From Auanema rhodensis (Eukaryota > Nematoda > Chromadorea > Rhabditida > Rhabditidae), in assembly GCA_964057225.1 (NCBI GenBank), contig OZ059897.1, forward strand, positions 14,818,001-14,882,000: a stretch of DNA of 64,000 nucleotides, given 5' to 3'. The notes beneath the pieces are model-generated. The model did not search any database. It had not been told where the DNA came from and was given only the letters and a program-made list of their open reading frames with translations. Shown here one piece after another: positions 11,963 through 24,601 of this stretch; the stretch's first letter is position 1; each line of letters opens with the position of its first letter. Both the position numbers and the translations under genes were made by a program.

Positions 11963-14900
11963 TTATGCATCTTCCATTTCAAGTCCAGCAAGGCGTGATT
12001 TAATATTACGAAGGGTAGCTGGATCAACGGAACGTCTTGCTTTATTCATCTTTTTAACTTCTTGGGGAGGAGAACGTACGCTGGTTAAAGCAGTTGGTAC
12101 AACAATAGAACTGAAATAAAAACTTTATCCGTGAAAATTTAAAATAAATACCTTGTTAGAGCTTCCTCATTCAAATCCCTAGCTTTCAAAACAGGATTTG
12201 TGCTCCAATTAACACCAAACATATTTTCAATTTTCAAAGTGAATTCATACAAATCTTTACCACATTCAACAAGCGACTAAAATGATTTGAATAGAAAGGA
12301 ACAACTATAAAACCATGACTTACAGGAGAGAGTGGAGCATTGTTTGCATTTGAATTATTTTGTTCATCTTCAACCATTTTTTTAATTGCTTTCCGTAAAT
12401 GATTCTTAAATAAAATTTTGATTGCGTTTGAGATTAACCAAATGCATACCCTATCAGTATAATCGTTGAACGCACCACGTTCTTCAGGATGATCACGCAG
12501 GTAATTTTGAAGACTTAAAAGATGACGATCAAACTAAAGCACACATATTAAAAAATATTATTGTATTTTTGAAACTACCGATCCCATATCACGAACACAA
12601 TTGTCAACAAGTACATATACTTCTTTTCTAAGTGGAGCATTTTCACTTCGACTACTACGAGGCTGAGGAAGATCAGGAGCAACCTATATTAAAATTAAAC
12701 GCAGATCTATAAATAATATTTACTATGCCCGGAAGAAGTGGCACCCAGTTGTCGTTTTCTGTCTTCAATTGTCTCAAACAGCAGTTGATATAACTGACTA
12801 GCTGAGTATGCGGATTCGGCATTCTACGAACACCGTCCAATACCTATTATCGAAATTACTAGTTCTTTCAAAAACAAAACTACACTTACGGTATCTCCCA
12901 TAGTCATTACGGCTTTTTGAAGGCACATATCCATGCAACGAAGACCTTCTTCAACATAGAAAAGTCTTGGCTGCTACAACAATTAAATATATTTAAAACT
13001 TGAGGGGAAAAGTAATACATCAAAAATTTTGACATAAAAGTCATTAGCGTAGTTCAAAAAAACGCCAAGTCTCAATGGTTTTGGAGTCTTAGTCATATTG
13101 TCTTGCCATTTGTAAACACACTATAATTGGATTAGATAAATTGCCGAGCATAGTTATACAATTAACCTTGCTGAATAGTTCAACAGCTTCTCCATTTGGA
13201 TCAGCAAGGAGAGCACTAGTTAAGCATTTCGCACAAGCAGCAAAAAAAACAGTTGTCTCAATTCTACCACAAACACGGAGAATAGTAACATTAATAGATT
13301 TACGAATAGATATTCCCTGAAACCAAGTCTATAAAATAATAGAAGAACATTCACATACCTCGTCGTATTCTATACTTTCAGATTTGGTCGTACTTAAAAG
13401 ATTTATAGCAGCATAAAGCCATTCGGACATTGCATCTTCATTCAAAAATGAGAGTTTAAGATTGTTGGAATGAAGCTTAAAATAATTATAAACTAAAACA
13501 ATACTTGAAAACGCTTACATGGTGGAAGAAATTGAAGACAAGTTTTAATAAATCTCTTCCTTGACTTGAATGAACAGTATAAACATTAGCAATATAATTA
13601 ATTTGTGTAGCAAAGTATTTAACAACGAAAGAAATTCTATCTTCCACCAATTCTTTTTGCTCATCAACAGAGAGCATGTAGTATACCTAAACATCCCAAT
13701 GAATTAAAATTAATCTTTGATTTTTACCTGTTCAATTGCTTCTTTAGCGATTTCATATCGATCCGATGCAATATTTTGAATAACACGTTCAAACTGATCC
13801 AGAGTATCAATTGAAGAAATGCTTGAAGATGATCCACTTCTTCTGGAAAAAAGAAAAAATATTGTAAGAGTTTTGTTCTATTATTGAATATTCTCTAAAA
13901 CAAATAGTCTTACTTAAGTGCCGTAGTCGTAACTCTCGGTCTTAAACTGGCCGCATTTGGAGCATCTATTCTATCCAAGGCATCTAACTGTTTAGTACTT
14001 TCCAGGGTATGGACGCCCATCTCAACAAACTAAAATTCATGCTAAGGATGAAAATTAGAGAGAATTCAGTAACCTCATCGTCAATTTCATAACGAGATTT
14101 AGCACGTGGCATATGTGTCAATGTGCGTTCATTGAAGTTTCTGTCCGCTAAAGAAAAAAAAATATAATGTTAACAAAGTCTAAATACTATGCAAATAAAA
14201 AGTAACATACTTGGTTCAGGACTTTGGTTACGAGATTGGGACCGATCAACACTGACAGGACGTTGAACTGGAGGGCCACGTTCTGAGAAGAAAGGATTAA
14301 GTACTCAAAAAAGTAACAAAAAGAACCTCCTGGAACAACAATTCTTGCATTAGGTGTTTTGGCTTTAGGAGTTGGAGCCGACCCAGGTGTTACACCCATT
14401 CTTTTAATTCTCTCTTCAACTAAAGCGCGATCTTTATCGGCAATTTTTCCAACATTTCTCCACATCTATTACCAATATATTTAATAATGTTAAACACCAA
14501 AAACAAACCTGGTCTCCCTCTTCGCGGTAGCAAGCAACTAAGCCATTTATAGCAGCATTTCGTACATTATTGTCCCTATCACTAACCTGAGCAGCAATCA
14601 ACTTATGAATTCCCTGAAGTGTCATACAATGTTATAAAGTACTTGTATATTAGCCTCTTACTAAGCTCTTTAATGGTGAAACACCTCCTCTAATAAGATA
14701 TGTTTCAAGATATTGCAAGCATTCAGTACGTTGACGAGCGTTTTTTGATTTTAAAGCTTCTGCAAAAGGAAATATTAACTTGAAAGAAAAACTGTAAAAT
14801 TTACCTAGTACGTGTGGGGTCATTTTATATGCAGATGTCACTTCAGTCAATTCTTCTACAATGTCCTTCACAACTGTACGAACATTTTCCTTGGGTTCTC

Positions 14901-17900
14901 CAGATTTTAACAACAAGTATGGAAGGAATCCCGATAGCTAAACATTAATGTTTAAAAGATTCAACTATATATATATAGGTATACCTCTTCTGGACTCATT
15001 TGTTCATCAGCAGCTCTAACGCATTCAGCAATGTGCTTAGCAAGATCCAAAACCTAAGAGCAGTTGAATAGTACAAAACGTGCATAAGAATTCTAACTTT
15101 AATCAATACAGCTGGGTTAGTTTCAAAAAATCTAAGAGTACACCATTTCAAAAGAAGATCACTGTTAGCTACAAGAGCCTCTGGAGTTGTTTGACCAATC
15201 TTAACAACAACAAATATTAAGCACTATAAAATAATATTACCGTTGTAAGCATTTCACAAGCTTTTATGTGCTGTTTGAAATCTTTGTGAAACAGAAGACC
15301 GTGAAGAGCAGGTTTTGAGACTCCTCCTAGCAAGTCTTGTAACTGGGCAACATGTTCAGAGGTGGGAGTAGCAAAATTCCATTTAATCAACTAAAAAAAA
15401 ATAAATATAAAGTAAATTTTAAATTTCTAACCTTCAGTGACTTTTCATTCTTGATTCGAACAGCCTTCTCAGCGTTCACGATTAGCATAGACGTAGGGCT
15501 AGAAGACTCCGCTGGAACTTCTTCCTAAAGCAAGCCGATGAAAAATGTATGACAGAAAGTGTAAATTACAACTGGTTTAGTTTCTTCTTTTTTAGGTTTA
15601 ACAACTTTTTTAGGAGCATCTCCACCACCAACCTTAAGATTCTGAAATGCACGAGCTTTCTTTCATAAACAAATCGAGTAAAGGAATAGCCCAGGATCTT
15701 CACGAAATATCAAACCTCATCTTCGACAGTTCCAGAATTTTGACGAGAAAGAGGTTTCTTCGCTGGTGGTGCGGCTTTGGCAGCGGTTGCAGCAGCTGGT
15801 TCCTACACAACGAAGGTACAACACAACAATAAACAAGGTGGGGGACAACACAGTTTACACACAAACACAAACACGATGTGAATAGATAATGAAATAAACT
15901 TACATCAGCTTTGTGCACAGACTGAACCATGGCTTGCACAACTTCTGGTCCAACTTCTTCGGCTGCCTTTTGACAAAATTCTTTTATCTAAGTTCAAAAT
16001 TTAATAAACAAAGCTTGACGTTTTGTACCTTAGCCATCTTCAACTTGTCCTCGGCTATATCAGAAAGTAAAGCAAGAGCTGGCTTCTCACCAATTGCGCG
16101 CATAGCAGATCCTAGGGCCGCATACGAAGCATCACGAACTTCAGGATCGGAATCTCCTGTATGCTAAACACTACATTTGTTTTTGATTTATATCACATTC
16201 TAACCTTTATCAAAAGAGTAGAAAATGCTTTCAAAGTCTTTTTAGGCATTGTAGATGCATTTAATTTCTTAAAAGCTCTGAATATAAAAATGGTTAAAGA
16301 ATAACAGAAAATTATCAAAACCTGTATAAAAACAAATCTGTTTGTATCTTAATGTTAGGATTCTTATTTTCCATAGCTGCCATGACATCTTCTTGCATAG
16401 ATTCCAATGTAACCTAATTAACTTGGTCATTCACCTCTAACTTCAGAACTTACAGTAGAAGAAACCGAATCGATGCATTCGATTAAAGGATCCCTGAGCA
16501 TAGGCTTCTTCTCCTTGAATTTTTCAAAAATTTTCGGAATAACAATTGGAGCATGAGGAGCAAACTAAATTAATTAATTAATTATAAACAAAAGAATAAT
16601 TGACAATTACCTTCTTCCTCAAACCGTCAGCTAAGCCTTTCACACACTTTCCTGCTAGCGAGCAAACATTAATATTAGCATCCTTTTCCAAAATCTCAAA
16701 TAAACCATATTATTTTAAAAACGTAAACATTATAGAACTTTTTTCAATAATTCAATCATAGGGCCATAACTAGCTTTAGGATCGAGCTTTGGGTCCTTCA
16801 ACATTAGATCCAAGAAAGACTATAACAAGAAAATATTACAAATTATTTTAAGTTCTCATTATTACTTGCAAAGCAGCTGCACGTTCTGACCATTTTTTAC
16901 TTTCGATGTTATCATTGAAATCGCTGGGAAGTTTCGCAAGAACATCAACAGCAGTTAAAAATTCAAATGGATCAGCTTCCTTAAAAGTAAATAATAAACA
17001 AGTATTCTAATTTAATCTACCTCTACAGCAGCAGGGGCAGCCACTGCACCTGGTGCTGATGAGCCTGCGCTAGAAGAAGCACCAGATTTGCTAACTTCCG
17101 GAGCAGCAGCAACTGGAGCTTTGCTGGCCATATATTCATTGTGCTCTTGTTTAGCTTTTTCACTACTCTCAACTATCTAAAGAAGAACATCAAAAAATGG
17201 ATGTCTATGAATAACTAACTTTTTTCATTTTCTCATCCGAAGCAGCATCACCCAATAAGGTTCGAACGCCTTTTTCTCCAATAAGTCTATACACAGCACC
17301 TAAAGCTTGTGTTGAAGCTTCGCGGACATCAGCATCAGCATCTGCCATATTTTTCCCCAATAAAGGTACTATGGCCTTCATGAAAGGTTTAGGTGCCTGG
17401 AACCAAGAATGGAATATATTCAGAAAGTATAAGGTAACAAACTTTTTCATTTGTTAATGTGTTCAGCGATCTATATACAAATAATGACACTTGTTGCTTA
17501 ATTTGTGGATTAGGCTTTACAATATAAGTTGAGATATCTTCTGTAAGTCCTTCGATGCTAGGTATCTGAAAAAATAAGTGGAAACTTTGATCTGATGTGA
17601 CTACATACAGTTGCGAACATAGCATCGATGCAATCAACCAAAGGTTCCTTCAGTAAAGGTTTTTTTTCCTTGAGCTTTTCGAAGGCTATTGGGAAAATCT
17701 ATGTAATTTATTAGTAGAACACAAAACTTTGCACACAAACCGGTTGAGCATATGAAGAGAATTTTTGCCTAAGACCTTTAGCTAATCCACTAATACATTT
17801 TGCACAAACAGCACAAACATTGATATTTGCATCTTTTGCTAACATCTGAAAATTAGCTAAGTGCTTTCTTCTAAAAGTAATGTAACTTACAGTTTTCAAA

Positions 17901-18082
17901 TTACCAGATATATCTGAGTAATTTGCCTTTGTGGATAAACGTGGATTAGCATCTATTAACCCCGCTAATTGTTCTAACACTTCTTTTCTTTCTAACCATT
18001 TTTTCGATTCCCGCATTTCTTCAAAATTTGCTGGAAGCTTAGCAAGCACGTCGACTTCATCAAGGAAGTCCCAATCACTCAT
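11963..18082 (-). CDS. zyg-9: XMAP215/ch-TOG microtubule polymerase, ZYG-9-like
   Basis: Processive microtubule polymerase acting at centrosomes and spindle. ATG at 18082 (MSDWDFLDEVDVLAKLPANF) lies four bases after a TTTTCAG acceptor. More than twenty short exons give about 1,300-1,400 residues. There are three TOG (HEAT) domains. TOG1 begins at the N-terminus. TOG2 starts DPFEFLTAVDVLAKLPSDF, nearly repeating TOG1, and has ANINVCSLAGKCVKGLADGL against TOG1 ANINVCAVCAKCISGLAKGL. TOG3 contains LIRGGVSPLKSLGIHKLIAA and DRDNNVRNAAINGLVACYRE. An Ala/Lys-rich linker precedes TOG3 and a Ser/Arg-rich linker (RPVSVDRSQSRNQSPEP) follows it, then a helical C-terminal domain. Three TOGs is the nematode ZYG-9 arrangement rather than the five of vertebrates. 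It is probably the first gene of the operon. Confidence 0.93.
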
Positions 18083-18704
18083 TTTCTGAAAACAGTGTAT
18101 TAATAGTAAATTATTAACTATGAATAATAGTTTACAAGAAACACTTCCAACAATAAAGCAAATTGTCTTCTATAGAAGTATAGGAATTAATATGGTGTAA
18201 AATAAATATTCAAATAAGTTCGATATTGTGAACTACTTGGTATCATTTTAATTAATTTTATAGAGCTTATAATTAGCTAATGATTAATATATCGCAACTA
18301 TTTGAAACTAAGCAAAATTATGGCAAAAGTTCTACTCATTTTAAAAATTATGCAATTGGCGCGCGGAAAAATAGGCGGGACATGTTGTCTGTGCAGAGTA
18401 CTCGTACATGCGTAATATATTTTATGCGAACGCATGTAGATGAACGGTAATTGCTTATAGAGAGAGATTCTGTAGATAATCTAAATATTAGTTAATTAGT
18501 TAAACTTTATGTTGTATATTTCAATTTAGCAACAGTTAATTGAGCTGTTATAACCTTTTTCATAGGGGTACAAGCTGTTTGCCCGTAAAAAATAGCAGTA
18601 AATGACAGGTTTTCTCGTATTTCTGATTCGATGCAATAAAAGGCAGACGACATGCGTTCGAGTCGTACACCATCGATTGTCGCTCAAAATATATTCTATA
18701 AAGA
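18083..18704. promoter_or_regulatory. Divergent promoter region with E2F-like sites
   Basis: Spacer of about 620 bp between the zyg-9 start (minus) and the secreted-protein gene (plus). At 18356-18370 it reads TTGGCGCGCGGAAAA, and at 18374-18380 GGCGGGA. Both resemble the E2F/DP consensus TTTSSCGC or its complement, and they are conspicuous in otherwise A/T DNA about 280 bp upstream of zyg-9. E2F control of a mitotic gene is plausible but inferred. Confidence 0.45.
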
Positions 18705-19103
18705 ATGCGCTTCTTTTTAATTCTCTTGACCCTCTTTTTTGTATGTATTTTGATAGATGTGACATACTCTGTGACACCGCTTCGTCTCGGTAAGATATTC
18801 TATTTAATTTTCTATGAATAATAATAGTAATAAACTATTAGATGAAATTAAAGAAGAAGATATTGTTGGTCTTGAAGAATTTTTAGAAGGTTTACATCCA
18901 GATGTTCGTGACGCGGTATCGTTAACTTTCACTTAAATAATCAATAACGGGAAAAGTTTATTCAGGTGTTAGATCTATTAGATGCCAAACAAATCCCTGA
19001 TCAGGAAACTGCAAATGAACAAATGAGGACAATAATGAGAACTTTGCCCCGGAAAACTCAAGAAGATTTATTTAATTTATTTGTAAATACAATGCGCGGA
19101 TAA
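18705..19103 (+). CDS. Small secreted helical protein, 98 residues, family uncertain
   Basis: Three exons, 18705-18789, 18842-18915 and 18966-19103, all with GT-AG junctions and preserved frame. ATG at 18705 opens MRFFLILLTLFFVCILIDVT, a strong signal peptide with probable cleavage near VTYS/VTPL. The mature part is acidic and helix-prone: LDEIKEEDIVGLEEFLEGLH, PDVRDAVLDLLDAKQIPD and MRTIMRTLPRKTQEDLFNLF. No cysteines follow the signal peptide. Length and layout resemble small secreted nematode proteins such as the SXP/RAL-2 (DUF148) group, but I cannot confirm membership by eye. An internal ATG at 18814 gives a 78-residue cytosolic alternative. I prefer the signal-peptide model because the join is in frame and gives a complete secreted protein. 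Confidence 0.62.
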
Positions 19104-22100
19104 TAATTTTGTTTGTAAATAAAGAGTTTGTAAAGTCAAATCAGTTAAATAGAAAAAACATAGTTGTAACTTGTTTTTTTTTCAGGCATCGTTCTATTAT
19201 CTTTTCATAATGATTAATTTTTATCATTTTTTTTATTATATTTCTATGCAATGTACAAATACTTTAACAAATTAAGAACCAAAAATTAAAAATTTTTGCA
19301 AAAAAAATACCACAATTGTATTTTTTAAAAAATCATTTGAGTAGTATACATAAAACAATAAATTATAGTATCTAATTAATTAATGTCTTATTATATTTTA
19401 ATTTTTTCCTAATAAGTGGGCGAATTAAAAGCTTTTACATAATGGTTAAACTAATTGAAATAGTGAAAAATTAATTTTTTAAATTTTTGTTCAATCAGAA
19501 TTTTTCTAAATTCAGATAGATAAATAATATTGATAATTCTTTTTTATTACTGAGATAGTGATCAACTTCTTTCAGGTTTAAATAAATTTTTTTAAACCAT
19601 TTCTTTACTATTGCACTTATGTTCAGATTCTGAACATTATTAGATCGAAACCTTATCAAATTTGCACCTTTGTCCATCAATGCTTGAACTTTCTTTCAGT
19701 TTTCTATTCTTTATTAAAGAAGTTTGTCGGCCACCCTTACGAAAGCCATATAAACGAAATAATTGATATATCTATGTGAAATTGAGAAGAATATAACGAT
19801 TTTAAACATTATCTAAACACACAGAAGAAGAAGATTAGAAGATTAATTTAGTCTAAATATATTTTTAATTTTCAAGATCTTCGTTTTTTCTCTGAAAGAA
19901 AAAGTGAAAACTTTTCTGTTTCAAAAAACTTGAGACTTGCAACTTTGACATGCATTATAGGGAGTTATTTCCCATGAATATTTGAAATAGTAGCAGTTTG
20001 TCTCATTTCTTTTCAATAAGAAATATTCAAAATGTTTTAGAAAATCTAGTGAATAAGATGATATAATAGGGGAATAGTCCGAATGCTATTGAATATTACC
20101 CTTTCATCTTAAATTCATAATATTTCCGGGTAATTATCATTTCTCTGAGTAAACGATATATCTGAAACTGGTGATAGTTAGTGCATTGTTAGTTCAAACG
20201 AAAAATCGCGATTCGCTCCATATAAAGGACAGAAAACTTGTATGAATTCAGATAAATATCGTTATTGTGCCTGATTCATATACACATACATACACACCAA
20301 TCAACAGAAACGGAAAGAAACTTTCGAGCATACGTATGTCCAGTTTTTCAAACTAAAAATTAGGGACATGATGTACTTTTCAAGTTTTATCTGCAGTCAA
20401 CTTGCAATGTTTCAAAATTGTGATTGGCAGACGGTAATCTAGAGAAAGATAAAACGTTAAATATCATCAAAGTATATGCTGCTGTCAACAATGGCGCCAT
20501 GATCCATTCCTCGAAGTCGGCGTTAGTGATGTATCTTTTGGTTCAACGATTCTAAGTACTGGTGTGACACCTTATCCCTTTGAAACCCGGTAAAACTGTT
20601 AAAAGGACAAAATAAGTGCATTGACACGCGAAGCTAATTATCTGATTTCTCATTACAGAAATTAAAAAGTCAAATATATGGATAAAAAACTGGAATGAAT
20701 ACAATTACTGATAGAATTTGAGAGCAAACTATAAGGTTTGAGAAGCACATAATGATTTGTTCAATCTCTTTGCTTTTACTAAAAGGATATAACTTGTATT
20801 TCTGCAAGATTTCACAAAAATTTCAAACTTAGTTATAATCATTGTAACATCCCTTGATCATTAAAATACCAAAATTAAAAAAAGCGTTCAATGTTCGAGG
20901 TCAATATTTCCGAATCCGGTAATTAAAAAAATGACCGGATATCTTTTTACCTTGATTTTCAGAACGCTTCCATGTCATTAAAAAATAAACTTGAAATAAA
21001 TTGTCTTTTAAGAACATAAAATATTTAATTAAATATACTAAATATATATTAATTACGTTTCTTATATATTGTCTACAATATTGCTTTTATTGCAATGTCG
21101 TCATTCAAAGGTCTTAAATATAATTTAATTATCAAATATTACTCATAATTATTATGATATAACAACTTAATTATCATTAAAGTTTATACAAAAAACTTTT
21201 TTAATTTTTGAAAAGATTAAACCATTCTATTTTTGGAAAACATTAATAATAAATTCAAATAAGAATTCTTATAAAGTGAATGTCATCATATGAATCTGAC
21301 TCCCTTGAAATAATTTGGTTGATCTTATTCAAAAACAGTTAACCATACTAGTTTTAGGCGAATTTAAAATTTCGATAATGATGATATTTCTCTCAGTTTT
21401 ATTGTCATTTTCTCGTGAGCAAGTATATATATATATATATATAAAATGTGTTTCCCAGGCCCACGACATGCAATATAAATTTTCTTTTAAAACCTTGAAA
21501 AAGGAATTACAGTAAGAGAACCGGAAATTGCACTTTCTATCCATATTCTAACGCTACTGTTAGTAATGCATAAAGATTTATAAAATAATATTTAAGGAAT
21601 GTCTCTTATACAAAAGGTCATCTAGACCTCCATGACAATAAAATTCGAAGTTTATTGATTAATCTTTCTTATTGTTTTCGCGGAGTCTGTAATCAAAAAA
21701 TAATTGTGAAGACTGTCGGATGAGTGTATCCGAGGTAAAGAGAGATGATAGTGCTATTTGGATGAATAAAAATCACTTTCTCGATTAAAAAAAAAACGAA
21801 ACATAAAAAATGTTCGGTCAGAAACAGAAAGTTGCAAAAGTGAACATGAAAGATATGACGTATTTTGAAGCAACTCTGGGGTTTCCCATTATAACCAATA
21901 CTAAGATGAACACTTTTTTGTTCCATTTTGTGTAATTTTAAGTGAAATAAATAATACATTCTTTATCATTTCATAAAAATATATCTTTTTTATCATATAC
22001 TCTAATTTCTCGGTTTTCCTATTTTTCTGTTCGTTTCATGCTGCCAATTAGTCATCGTCGTCTACCGTAATCATATCAGTCTTTTCGTCTTTTGTACTTC

Positions 22101-24601
22101 AAAATGTGTATTTCTATGATAAAAATAAATATATGCAACTTCTTACATCATTCAGTTTTCTTTTTTTCATCAATTCATGTGGTACAGCTAAAATGAAATA
22201 ATTATTTAATAAACGATCATCCTACTCGTCTGTGCATTATAATTGAAGCCGCGCCTACTACTATTTTATTTTTCAAATTAATATTTAAAAAACATTTTTT
22301 TATGTCTATTTTTTGAAAATTAGTATGAACTTATCCTTTAATTACTTCAAACCCTTCAATTATTTAAAGCTCTTTTGAATCTTTGCTCTTTTCAGCATGA
22401 TATAAGAAAGAGAGGAAGTATGTATTTTACTTAATCAGTAGCTTATTTTTGCTTCTGATGATTGTCCTTGCCAGATTATTGAGTTCAATATTATTTTTAG
22501 GAAAATTTATGTTTCAGCTTTGACGTCAACTGTTGCTTATGATGTCTACAGAGACAAAGAAAGGCCATATTTAGTATATGAAGATATAATAAAAATAAAA
22601 ATTAATAGTAGAATATTTATATTTATTTTATTTTTCTTAATGTAAAGATAAATAAATAAATATTATGTACTTTATTCATATATTCTGCAAATAGAAATAT
22701 TTTAGATTAAATCCCACTAAACTTTAAAATATTAATAATATAGTAATTTAATTTATTTATACTACGTAATATCAATTACTCTATTCGTTTCACATAAGCT
22801 TCTGATTAGGTTGTCCTAATTCAAAAATATTTTTTCTTCTAATACGCTTTCATTCAAAATTAGTTTTAGTTTCTTAAATATCTCCTACATAATCTACAAA
22901 TGTTTTTTGAAATACATTAACCAGCAGCAGCTAAAACATAAAATGCTGAGGAGAATGCTTGAATGCATATGTTGCAAAAAAAGGAGATAAAGAGAAACCT
23001 ATAAACATAAAGATGAACATGGAAAGGGAGAAAAAGAGAAATAGAGAAAGAAAGCTATTTTCGAACAGTTCTTGCAAGCTTCTTTAGTGACTGTCATTAG
23101 CTTCGCAGTGATATGAATTTCTTTATATTTATCTTTTTATATTTTCTATCTTCAAAACGTATTCATTATTTCTTTAAAAAAAACCATTATAATTTGAATA
23201 AAAAGAAAAAAAAACATTATTTTCTAATTATATAAAGAACAATCAACCCGTATATGAACTTTAAGAATATCTTTTCATGATTTTCAATTTTTTCGAGATG
23301 ATCTTGATAGCAAGGGCAGGGTTAAAGATGGAAATACGAAATGCCCTTTTCTCTCTTTTTGCATGTTTCCTATATATCTGTTTCGGTTCTCGTATATGTA
23401 TGTGCTTTCCGATTTTGATATGTGAATTATTTGTGCTAAAACAATCAACTGATTAAAGATGTTCTGTGTTCCTATCTTGAAGAAGTTTAATGATTAAAAT
23501 CATAGAATTAGCCATATATTAAAACAAAATAAAAAAAATTATAATTTATAAATAAATCAGTAAAGTATAAGTTATAACTGTAAAATTCAAGAAAATTCGA
23601 AAACAAAAGTCTAAAGCCCACAGTAAAGTTATTTTAAACGGTTGTCCGAACACCGTTGATGTGTCATGTAGAAAGAACCGTTGAATACGAAAAGTGAACG
23701 TGAATTTTTCTAAAAGGATATGCAAGTGATTTATCTTCTTAAGTCATCCATATATCCATAAAGATCAATTCATTATCTATAATGTGTTATCAAAGACTAT
23801 GAGCGTTACGGTCCTCACCGCCATCGTCATGATTATCATGCAAAATCATATAACTAGAATATATGTATGTATCTCCTCTTCATTTATCCACATTCTTATT
23901 CGATTTCTCTCACTCACGAGAATCCGCGTGTGTATTTGTTCGTGTTTCTTTTGTATCTATTAATACATCTATCTACACATGTATATGACTTGATTATTAC
24001 ATTTTTCTTCTTTGAAATGTCTATGATAATGAGAATTGTTAAGAAAATAATATTTATTACAAAGAAATATTACCTACTTATTCCAATATTTCTTAATAAT
24101 CCGAACAAATGTAGTGTAGTACCATATTACAGCTGTGTTATCGTTAGATCTCTACATGTCTTGACGTCATGACACAAACAGTTAATTCGTAGTTTTTTAT
24201 TTTTTGTAATTGAGATAACATATGTACCTCTTTTATTAGAAGCAAAAATTGTTAAATTAATTATAAAAAATAGTTAATACTATGTAGTTATGAGGTCAGA
24301 TTACAAACATACTATGTAGGCACGTCTTACCTGGTGTTCCTTCATTATGAGCTCCACCCACAAAACCTTTTCTATTTCGAACGACTCCGCCTCCCATTGA
24401 CTATAAAAGGTGAAGCTGTTTCATTTTTGAACCAAAGCTTCATAAGTTCTAAACAAAGCTTGTCACAAATACTTGTTTTTTTTATAAAAAAATTGTTCCT
24501 ATTCAACTTTTTTTTTCATTTCTTCTATTAGTTTATGATTAGTTATATGATTTATTTTAACAGTGTATTGTGAAGAATCTGTTTGATACAAATCCAAAGA
24601 T
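19104..24601. other. Gene-poor AT-rich stretch
   Basis: About 5.5 kb without a gene I can support. It holds homopolymer runs, a short TA repeat near 21426-21444, and scattered short open frames lacking splice context or recognisable product. A perfect CRE-like palindrome TGACGTCA lies at 24162-24169. It probably contains the distal regulatory sequence of the P450 operon to its right. Confidence 0.5.
24352..24410 (+). promoter_or_regulatory. Core promoter of the P450 operon: GC boxes and TATA
   Basis: Two C-rich boxes, CTCCACCCACAA near 24352 and CTCCGCCTCCC near 24386 (KLF/Sp-like), precede TATAAAAGG at 24402-24410. This is a strong TATA box about 190 bp before the first ATG. An intron-like acceptor (TTATTTTAACAG) lies just before the coding start. 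Confidence 0.5.

Noticed and set aside
18602-18793. Open frame MTGFLVFLIRC and its minus-strand counterpart
   Set aside because: Overlaps the signal-peptide exon in another frame; the spliced secreted-protein model is more coherent.
21693-21959. 88-codon minus-strand frame
   Set aside because: No homology or exon structure; A/T-rich filler.
23867-24172. 101-codon plus-strand frame upstream of the P450 operon
   Set aside because: Low-complexity hydrophobic translation from T-rich DNA; no recognisable start or splice pattern.
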